Positions 1 to 4,530 of a stretch of DNA of 6,486 nt are shown here, in pieces. Made by a program: the position numbers and the translations under genes. Numbering within the stretch: position 1 is the first letter of the stretch; the number at the start of each line of letters is the position of its first letter. The notes beneath the pieces were generated by a model. It was given only the letters and a program-made list of their open reading frames with translations. It was not told where the DNA came from and did no database searches. Source of the DNA: Bacteroides sp. CAG:1060 (lineage in GTDB: Bacteria > Bacteroidota > Bacteroidia > Bacteroidales > UBA932); NCBI GenBank assembly GCA_000432655.1, contig HF986300.1, positions 34,295 through 40,780 on the forward strand, read 5' to 3'.

Positions 1-1
1 T

Positions 2-208
2 ACCGTATCGCGCGATACTGTATTTGATGACTTCACTCCGACCACATGCCGTTTCGTGAAGCTGACAGTGACCGACTGGCCGAAAAATACGCCGCTTGGA
101 ATCATCGATTTCACCGTGTTCGGTACTCCGGCAGGACATCTTCCTGCAGCTGTGGCAACTCCTACATACTATCAGTTGCCTCCAGACAAGCCTGCCTCCT
201 CAAGATAA
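2..208 (+). CDS. C-terminal end of a probable glycoside hydrolase (discoidin/F5-8C-like tail), partial
   Basis: The second reading frame is open from the left edge to a TAA at 206-208, giving the last 68 residues of a protein that begins outside the window. The segment CRFVKLTVTDWPKNTPLGII followed by DFTVFGTPAG is the closing strand pair of F5/8 type C (discoidin-like) carbohydrate-binding domains, as found at the C-terminus of Bacteroidota glycoside hydrolases, for example GH43-type xylosidases/arabinosidases. The last 25 or so residues are a proline/alanine-rich tail. The catalytic domain is not visible, so the substrate and GH family are inference; a signal peptide and export would be expected but cannot be checked. 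The gene is followed after 21 bases by a hairpin terminator, so it ends its transcription unit and is not part of the accessory island to the right. Confidence 0.7.
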   Translation, partial: TVSRDTVFDDFTPTTCRFVKLTVTDWPKNTPLGIIDFTVFGTPAGHLPAAVATPTYYQLPPDKPASSR

Positions 209-229
209 TATGGACTAAAAAGTAATAAG

Positions 230-263
230 AACCCCGAAAGTTTTTTGTCTAACTTTCGGGGTT
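230..263 (+). terminator. Hairpin terminator of the upstream hydrolase gene
   Basis: A perfect 13-bp inverted repeat, AACCCCGAAAGTT (230-242) and AACTTTCGGGGTT (251-263), encloses an 8-base loop. It starts 21 bases after the hydrolase stop codon. There is no strong T-run after the right arm on the plus strand (CACATTATTC), but the bases on the other side are A-rich, so it may act in both directions. The position and the perfect stem make termination the likely role. Confidence 0.75.
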
Positions 264-277
264 CACATTATTCAGAG

Positions 278-357
278 ACGCTCGGTACCGGAAACGCCCT
301 CCTACGGTACGGAAAGGACACTCGGTGCGCAAAACAAGCTCCTGGGGTACGCGACTT
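278..357. repeat. Left block of degenerate 40-bp palindromic repeats (two clear units)
   Basis: Two units lie end to end with an exact 40-base period, at 278-317 and 318-357. Both share the pattern CTCGGT, then a purine-rich AAA stretch, then a CTCCT core, then GGTAC. In the first unit the outer parts TCGGTACCG (282-290) and CGGTACGGA pair with one mismatch around a 14-base loop, so each unit can fold as a hairpin. A third, badly decayed unit is suggested at about 370-400 (GGAAAAGGCCCTCTTCGTAG). Short open frames can be drawn through the block, but a 40-base period breaks frame at every unit, so it is not coding. Related units recur to the right of the cassette at 2393-2570. Confidence 0.8.
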
Positions 358-479
358 CTGCGACCAGATTAGCAAGGAAAAGGCCCTCTTCGTAGCCAGC
401 AACTCCGACCCGAAGGATGTGAGCACAAGAGATAATTTCTTTGATAAGTAAGCATCCTATTGGTTTTGATCTACTTTCA

Positions 480-511
480 TTTGCTCGAAAAAGGAACTTT
501 CTGTAGATTTG
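480..511 (+). promoter_or_regulatory. Bacteroidota-type promoter of the DpnI-like gene
   Basis: TTTG at 480-483 (the -33 element) and TAGATTTG at 504-511 (the -7 element) are separated by exactly 20 bases. This matches the known Bacteroidota sigma-ABfr consensus TTTG, 19-21 bases, TAnnTTTG without a mismatch. The predicted transcript would start near 518, leaving a leader of only about 12 bases before the ATG at 530. Confidence 0.7.
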
Positions 512-518
512 TAGAAAG
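497..518. promoter_or_regulatory. Inverted repeat straddling the -7 element (possible operator)
   Basis: CTTTCT (497-502) and AGAAAG (513-518) form a perfect 6-bp inverted repeat with a 10-base centre that contains the whole TAGATTTG -7 box. A protein bound here would block the promoter. There is no obvious regulator gene in the window, so this is only a candidate operator. Confidence 0.3.
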
Positions 519-529
519 AACTTCCTGCA

Positions 530-1303
530 ATGGATTTGTGTTTTGACAATAGACTTGCTATCGGTTATAGGAGCGGCTCCCAAATTTCGAGAGTCGTTAC
601 AGAAGGATGGGTGGCAGCGAATATGTATTGCCCGATATGTGGTGCCCCTGTATTATCGCATTACGCTGCCAATAAACCCGTTGCTGATTTTTATTGTAAT
701 GATTGCCGGTCAGATTTTGAACTGAAAAGCCGGGAAAGCAGGACCGCACACATTGGCAATAATGTGGCTGATGGAGCGTATGGAACAATGATAGAACGGA
801 TTACCTCGCTCCGGAATCCCAATCTGTTTGTTATGACGTATGCTGATTGGACCGTCAATAATCTATTGTTGATTCCTAATCACTTCTTTACTCCCGCCAT
901 CATTGAAAAGCGTCCACCTTTGAAGGAAAATGCAAGGCGAGCTGGTTGGATAGGATGTAATATCGGGATAGGTGATATTCCGGAAAGTGGTAAAATCTTC
1001 ATAATAAAGAAGGGTATCCAAGAAGATAAGTCAAAGGTGATTGATTTATATCAGCGTTCATTGGCGCTTAAGACAGAGAAGATAGATAGCCGAGGATGGC
1101 TTTTGGACGTGTTACGCTGTCTAGATAGGATTCCCTCAAACGAGTTCAAACTTGAACAAGTTTATGCTTTCGTGAATGAATTGCATGAAAAGCATCCCGA
1201 GAACAACTTCGTCAAAGATAAGATTCGTCAACAACTTCAGTGCCTTAGGGACAAGGGTTTCATTGAGTTTACAGCAAGAGGTCAATATAGAAAAACAGTA
1301 TGA
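530..1303 (+). CDS. dpnC: DpnI-type restriction endonuclease cutting methylated GATC
   Basis: This 257-residue protein closely follows S. pneumoniae DpnI (254 residues, as I recall it) from end to end. DpnI is a type IIM enzyme that cleaves GATC only when the adenine is N6-methylated. The catalytic domain (about 1-182) carries the PD-(D/E)xK residues in PVADFYC and FELKS: D53, E64 and K66, the same numbers as in DpnI. Its structural zinc site is also intact: C34, C37, C56 and C59. The conserved block ARRAGWIGCN lies at 135-144. The C-terminal part (about 183-257), with KIRQQLQCLRDKGFIEF near its end, corresponds to the DpnI winged-helix domain that also reads methylated DNA. The ATG at 530 is supported by a consensus promoter 18 bases upstream and by the zinc and catalytic residue numbering. 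The gene looks A+T-richer than the core genes to the right, consistent with transfer. No intact cognate methylase is expected: a host must lack GATC methylation. I see no defect, so it is probably active. Confidence 0.95.
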   Translation: MDLCFDNRLAIGYRSGSQISRVVTEGWVAANMYCPICGAPVLSHYAANKPVADFYCNDCRSDFELKSRESRTAHIGNNVADGAYGTMIERITSLRNPNLFVMTYADWTVNNLLLIPNHFFTPAIIEKRPPLKENARRAGWIGCNIGIGDIPESGKIFIIKKGIQEDKSKVIDLYQRSLALKTEKIDSRGWLLDVLRCLDRIPSNEFKLEQVYAFVNELHEKHPENNFVKDKIRQQLQCLRDKGFIEFTARGQYRKTV

Positions 1304-1332
1304 TATGACAATGGAATAGTTTATCTGTAATT

Positions 1333-1353
1333 GCTTCTCTATTTAGGAGAAGC
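1333..1353. other. Small hairpin downstream of the endonuclease gene
   Basis: GCTTCTC (1333-1339) and GAGAAGC (1347-1353) form a perfect 7-bp stem with a 7-base loop, 29 bases after the endonuclease stop. No T-run follows, so it is a weak terminator candidate or an RNA stability or processing hairpin. The rest of 1304-1511 holds nothing else I recognise. Confidence 0.35.
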
Positions 1354-1511
1354 TGATAGCATGTATGATTACGAGGCAGAGGAAAGGTTTATTGATCTAA
1401 TGGCATAGACGAGCGACCATTAAAAAAACTCGGTATAACTTGCTTTTGCAATGAGTACAGACATAGTTGGCATCCCTAGAAAGAAGTCTTCAGTAAAAGA
1501 ATCGATTGAGA

Positions 1512-1853
1512 ATGAACGAGTATTTATTTACAACGATAGAAGGTATAACAGTATCTCCTAACCTCAGCGATGTTGAGAACTGTCAATTGTTGGCAAGAGT
1601 TAATGCTTTAAATGAAACTGACGCATACTCCAGACTGTTTGAGGAGAATGAATGGATATCGGAATCCGGTTTTTCTCCGGAAGTCATCATGGTAGATCAG
1701 GTCATTACAAAGGAACAAATCTCAGATATAAAAGCTATCGTCGATTATCTCTGGGAGGATGAAGAGTGCTCTTACGAAGAAAATGGCTGTCCTCAAGACC
1801 ACATTATTGCGGTTTTGAAGCGCCTCAAAGAAATGATTGTCGATTACAAGTGA
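1512..1853 (+). CDS. Small acidic protein of unknown function next to the DpnI-like gene
   Basis: The ATG at 1512 gives a 113-residue protein starting MNEYLFTTIEG; an in-frame TTG two codons earlier (1506) is less likely. No convincing ribosome-binding site is visible, which is usual in Bacteroidota. The protein is strongly acidic in its second half (around YLWEDEECSYEE), with no cysteine cluster, membrane segment or signal peptide. I do not recognise a named family. The N-terminal pattern (LFTT-EG-T-SPN, then ENCQLLARV) resembles small proteins I associate with Bacteroidota accessory islands, but that is a memory, not a search. It sits downstream of the DpnI-like gene, where pneumococcus has dpnD, another small protein of unknown role, but the sequence does not look like the DpnD/PcfM family. 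Its stop lies just before the methyltransferase remnant, which is in a different frame. It may be cotranscribed with the endonuclease, 208 bases downstream. Confidence 0.65.
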   Translation: MNEYLFTTIEGITVSPNLSDVENCQLLARVNALNETDAYSRLFEENEWISESGFSPEVIMVDQVITKEQISDIKAIVDYLWEDEECSYEENGCPQDHIIAVLKRLKEMIVDYK

Positions 1854-1870
1854 CAATCATATTTCAACTT

Positions 1871-2293
1871 TACTATAACTATGAGCTGATGAAGAAAATT
1901 AATGGGGGAACCCAGATGCGTGATGTCTGGACGCTTCCTGCCATTGCTCCGTGGGAGAAGTCTTGTGGTAAGCATCCTACCCAGAAGCCACTGTGCGTCC
2001 TGTCGAGAATCATTCAGGCATCTACTAAGCCAGGTGCCTGGATACTTGACCCGTTCACTGGAAGCAGCACCACCGGTATTGCAGCAAACCTTCTGGGACG
2101 CCGTTTCCTCGGCATTGACCAAGAAGAAGAATTCCTCGAGATGAGCAAAGCCCGTCGCGAGGAATTGAACAGTATCAATCGTAGAAGAGAGATTCTGGAG
2201 AAATTAGAGAAGCAGGCCAAACTTTTCCAGGATAGCGACATCCGTGTTCTCTGTGAGCCGGAGTCATACTATGGGCCGGAACTTCCATTCTAA
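1871..2293 (+). pseudogene. 3' remnant of a DpnA-like adenine-specific DNA methyltransferase
   Basis: The frame encodes YYNYELMKKINGGTQMRDVW, then KHPTQKP (motif X), DPFTGSSTTGIAA (the SAM-binding motif I) and FLGID (motif II), ending at a TAA at 2291-2293. In beta-class N6-adenine methyltransferases these motifs form the C-terminal half; the N-terminal half, with the catalytic DPPY (motif IV), should come first. It is absent: the recognisable homology begins near 1871 and the bases before it belong to an unrelated gene. The closest match I recall is DpnA (M2.DpnII), whose segment HYYNYDLMKELNDGKQMKDV aligns without gaps, so GATC specificity is plausible but not proven. An ATG at 1889 could give a 134-residue product, which could bind no more than part of the cofactor and cannot methylate. 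The remnant has no internal stop and looks less A+T-rich than the two genes before it, so the truncation may be recent or the fragment may still be translated. Confidence 0.8.
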
Positions 2294-2312
2294 GAAAAGC
2301 GTCCACCCTGCT

Positions 2313-2360
2313 GAAAAGTGGCGCCCAGATGTCTGAGCGCCACTTTTCGGGTTTTCTTTT
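2313..2360 (+). terminator. Strong intrinsic terminator of the island genes
   Basis: GAAAAGTGGCGC (2313-2324) and GCGCCACTTTTC (2337-2348) make a perfect 12-bp stem. The loop (2325-2336) can itself pair CAG with CTG. The right arm is followed by GGGTTTTCTTTT (2349-2360). It lies 19 bases after the methyltransferase stop and closes the plus-strand unit. That the terminator survives intact suggests the 3' end of the old methyltransferase operon was kept. Confidence 0.9.
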
Positions 2361-2392
2361 GGGGCTAATGGGCATTTAGTAGTATGAAATCC

Positions 2393-2570
2393 TTGCATTC
2401 GGTACCGGAAACGCCCTCCTATGGTACGGAATATGCGTGCCGTGCGCAAAATAGGCTCCTGTGGTACGCGACGCATTTTCATGAAGCATTCGGTGTAAAA
2501 AACAGGCTTCTACAGTACGGAAGAGATATTCGGTGCAAGAAACAGGCTCCTAGGGTACCGAATGAAATCT
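2393..2570. repeat. Right block of degenerate 40-bp palindromic repeats (four clear units)
   Basis: Anchored on the CGGT-like core, units begin near 2400, 2440, 2491 and 2531: periods of 40, 51 and 40, the second unit carrying about 11 extra bases. A decayed fifth may start at 2571, again 40 bases on. The last clear unit begins ATTCGGT (2528-2534) and ends ACCGAAT (2557-2563), a perfect 7-bp inverted repeat around AAACAGGCTCCT. The block runs in the same orientation as the left block at 278-357. Bases 2361-2392, between the terminator and the block, show nothing else. Confidence 0.8.
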
Positions 2571-2610
2571 CGGATGCGAGGTTCCTGCACTGTAATCAGC
2601 AATTCCGCGG

Positions 2611-2633
2611 AAAATAGGACACCTTTTGCGTCC
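2611..2633 (-). terminator. Probable intrinsic terminator of grpE-dnaJ
   Basis: On the minus strand GGACGC (2633-2628), loop AAAAG and GTGTCC (2622-2617) form a 6-bp stem with one G-U pair, followed by TATTTT (2616-2611). It lies 59 bases beyond the dnaJ stop codon. The stem is short, so the call is moderate. Confidence 0.5.
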
Positions 2634-2648
2634 TCCCTCCTCGTTTCT

Positions 2649-2706
2649 ACCGAGTGCTAAAGGTATTTGCCTCCACCGAGTGCTAAAAGTTGCTAAAAGT
2701 ATTTGC
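2649..2706. repeat. Tandem duplication at the 3' end of dnaJ, with two CIRCE-like half-sites
   Basis: ACCGAGTGCTAAAGGTATTTGC (first half 2649-2660) recurs 26 bases later at 2675, and the second copy contains an internal tandem duplication of the 10-mer TGCTAAAAGT (2681-2690 and 2691-2700). Without that 10-mer the copies are nearly identical. The second copy runs into the last codons of dnaJ, including its stop, so the dnaJ tail was the source or the target of the duplication. Each copy holds GAGTGCTAA (2652-2660 and 2678-2686). Confidence 0.7.
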
Positions 2707-3883
2707 TTTCCTTTTCGAAGAGAGCCCTGTCATCGCGGGTAGGGTCCGGTTTGAAGCTGCTGCTGCTACGCATTTCTTCGATGGCCTCCTTCTCGCTTCT
2801 GCTCAGCTTGTGCGGAATCCACACGAGGATCTTGACATAGAGATCTCCCTTGCCGTATCCGTTCACGGAAGGCATACCTTTGCCGCGAAGCCTTTCTACG
2901 GTACCGGACTGAGTGCCGGCCGGTAATTTCATCTTCTGGGTGCCGTCCAGGCAAGGTATGTCAATCTCACATCCGAGCATTGCATCCGTGACGCTGATAA
3001 CTCGCGTGTAGAACAGGTTGGTCCCGTCCCTTTTGAGTCTGGCGTGAGGAATCTGCTCAATCTGGACATAAAGGTCTCCGTTGACGCCGCCGTTCCGGCC
3101 GGTATCACCTTCTCCTCTGACCGGAATCTGCATCCCGGACTCGACTCCTGCAGGGATATTTACGCGCAGGGTATCCTTTACCCTGGTGACGCCCGTACCG
3201 CGACAGCTGCTGCAAGGATTTGAAACCACCTTTCCGGTACCGCCGCAGTTAGGACATACGCTGTAGGAGACAGATCTCGCGAACAGGAAACTGCTCACCT
3301 GCTGTACCTGTCCGCTACCATTGCAGGTAGGGCAGACCTTTACGTCAGACGCATTCTGCGTGCCCTTTCCGCCACAGGTTTTGCACGGGCGGAAGTGCTC
3401 CACTTCTATATCTTTGGTGCAGCCGGTCGCAATCTCTTCAAGGGTCAGGCGCACGGTCACGGAGACATCGTTGCCACGTATGGTGCCACGTCCCTGATGG
3501 CTTCCCTGAGAAGAGCGTCCGCCACCGAACCCGCCAAATCCGCCGAATCCTTCAAATCCACCGCCGAATCCTCCGAAAATATTGTTGAGGAGATCGTTGA
3601 GGCTTCCGAATCCCTGGCCCCAGTCCTGATTTGCAGCACCATCAACACCGGCGAACCCGAACTGATCGTATTTGGCTTTCTTGTCCGGATCGCTGAGTAC
3701 GGAGTATGCTTCCGAGGCTTCCTTGAACTTCTCCTCGGCTGTCTTTTTCTCGGCGTCTGTACCGTTTACCCAACGGTCCGGATGCCATTTCAGGGCCGCT
3801 TTTCTATAGGCGCCCTTGATATCGTCAGTGCTCGCACCTTTGCTGAGGCCGAGCACTTCATAGTAATCTCTTTTTTCTGCCAT
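2693..3883 (-). CDS. dnaJ: Chaperone protein DnaJ (Hsp40)
   Basis: This 396-residue protein is a full-length type I DnaJ. It is a cytoplasmic co-chaperone that delivers unfolded clients to DnaK (Hsp70) and stimulates its ATPase. The J domain (about 5-74) has the essential HPD at 34-36. A Gly/Phe-rich linker (about 90-123, repeated GGFGG) follows. Four CxxCxGxG zinc motifs start at C167, C184, C210 and C224, all cysteines present. The substrate-binding C-terminal domains run from about 237 to 365. An AGGAG at 3893-3897, inside the end of grpE, stands 9 bases before the ATG, an unusually good ribosome-binding site for this phylum. It is read after grpE with a 4-base gap, the classic grpE-dnaJ operon. 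dnaK is not in the window. The last codons overlap a short duplicated sequence. Confidence 0.98.
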   Translation of the reverse strand: MAEKRDYYEVLGLSKGASTDDIKGAYRKAALKWHPDRWVNGTDAEKKTAEEKFKEASEAYSVLSDPDKKAKYDQFGFAGVDGAANQDWGQGFGSLNDLLNNIFGGFGGGFEGFGGFGGFGGGRSSQGSHQGRGTIRGNDVSVTVRLTLEEIATGCTKDIEVEHFRPCKTCGGKGTQNASDVKVCPTCNGSGQVQQVSSFLFARSVSYSVCPNCGGTGKVVSNPCSSCRGTGVTRVKDTLRVNIPAGVESGMQIPVRGEGDTGRNGGVNGDLYVQIEQIPHARLKRDGTNLFYTRVISVTDAMLGCEIDIPCLDGTQKMKLPAGTQSGTVERLRGKGMPSVNGYGKGDLYVKILVWIPHKLSRSEKEAIEEMRSSSSFKPDPTRDDRALFEKESKYF

Positions 3884-3887
3884 TGTG

Positions 3888-4469
3888 TTATGCTCCTACT
3901 ACAACCTTGGCGTAGCGCAGGATCTTGCCGTTGAGCATGTATCCGGTCTGCACTACATCAATAACTTTCCCTTTCATGTCCTCGCTTGGGGCCGGAAATT
4001 GTGTCACGGCTTCGTGGAAGTCCGTGTTGAAGTCCTCGCCCTTGGCCTCTATCTTTGCAAGACCTCTGGTCTTGAGATAGTCCATAAGCTTGGTATATAT
4101 GAGTGAAGTCCCTTCCTTTGCCGCTTCGTCTGAAGATTTTTCAAGGATTTCCATTGCTCTCTCGCAGTCATCCAGCACCGGAAGCAGACCTTTTATGGTG
4201 TCAGCAGCCGCTGAGGATATAAGGTTGAGCCTGTCTTCCGAACTGCGTCTGCGGAATGTCTCGAACTCTGCCATAAGACGGACATAGTCGTCCTTCTCTT
4301 TGGCGAGTTTCCCCTCCACTTCTTCAATCTTCTTATTGAATTCCTCTTCTTTTTTCTTGAGCTCTTCCTTGTAGTTCTGCTCCTTCTTGCTCTTCTTCTT
4401 GTTGTCTTCGGCCTTCAGGTCTTCGTTAACTTCTTCTTTCTGTATTTTCTTTGAATCTGCCATAATCAT
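3888..4469 (-). CDS. grpE: GrpE, nucleotide exchange factor for DnaK
   Basis: The 193-residue protein releases ADP from DnaK so that the chaperone can cycle. The N-terminal 30 residues are charged and probably disordered. A long Lys/Glu-rich coiled coil follows (about 30-80), ending in the conserved FETFRRR. Helices carry GLLPVLDDCERAME (94-107). The C-terminal beta domain has FNTDFHEAV (147-155) and the family signature around DVVQTGYMLNGKILRYAKV (171-189). Two starts are possible: ATG at 4469 (MIMADSKK) or, in frame, ATG at 4463 (MADSKK); neither has a clear ribosome-binding site. It precedes dnaJ by 4 bases. The 61 bases upstream, up to the trkA stop, contain a perfect palindrome that may be an operator, but no convincing -33/-7 pair, so its promoter is unresolved. 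Confidence 0.97.
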   Translation of the reverse strand: MIMADSKKIQKEEVNEDLKAEDNKKKSKKEQNYKEELKKKEEEFNKKIEEVEGKLAKEKDDYVRLMAEFETFRRRSSEDRLNLISSAAADTIKGLLPVLDDCERAMEILEKSSDEAAKEGTSLIYTKLMDYLKTRGLAKIEAKGEDFNTDFHEAVTQFPAPSEDMKGKVIDVVQTGYMLNGKILRYAKVVVGA

Positions 4470-4510
4470 ATCTATTTAACGCAAGCGCATATCCTTCAAA
4501 AGACTTGCCA

Positions 4511-4525
4511 GTGACAATATGTCAC
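4511..4525. promoter_or_regulatory. 15-bp palindrome upstream of grpE (candidate operator)
   Basis: GTGACA (4511-4516), ATA, TGTCAC (4520-4525) is a perfect inverted repeat in the 61-base gap between trkA and grpE, 41 bases before the grpE ATG. A 3-base loop makes a poor RNA hairpin, so a protein-binding site is more likely than a terminator. It is not the CIRCE sequence. Confidence 0.35.
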
Positions 4526-4530
4526 ATTTT

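Noticed and set aside
245..451. Open frame on the plus strand through the left repeat block
   Set aside because: It starts inside a terminator hairpin and runs through 40-bp repeats whose period breaks frame; a similar frame through the right block (2384-2617) arises from the same repeats, not from a protein family.
302..583. Minus-strand open frame across the repeat block and promoter
   Set aside because: It overlaps the repeat block, a consensus promoter and the start of the DpnI-like gene, and its translation has no recognisable features.
1361..1408. Fifteen-codon frame MYDYEAEERFIDLMA
   Set aside because: It could be the debris of a larger gene, but it is too short to assign and no continuation was found in the other frames.
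1451..1561. Thirty-six-codon frame starting MSTDIVGIPRKK
   Set aside because: It overlaps the start of the better supported 113-residue gene in another frame and resembles nothing I know.
278..2570. CRISPR array or integron attC sites
   Set aside because: The units are degenerate and abut without unique spacers, there are no cas genes, and the attC core sites (RYYYAAC/GTTRRRY) are not present at the ends of the units.
2603..2612. TTCCGCGGAA palindrome
   Set aside because: A 10-bp perfect palindrome, but isolated and with no gene start nearby; likely chance.
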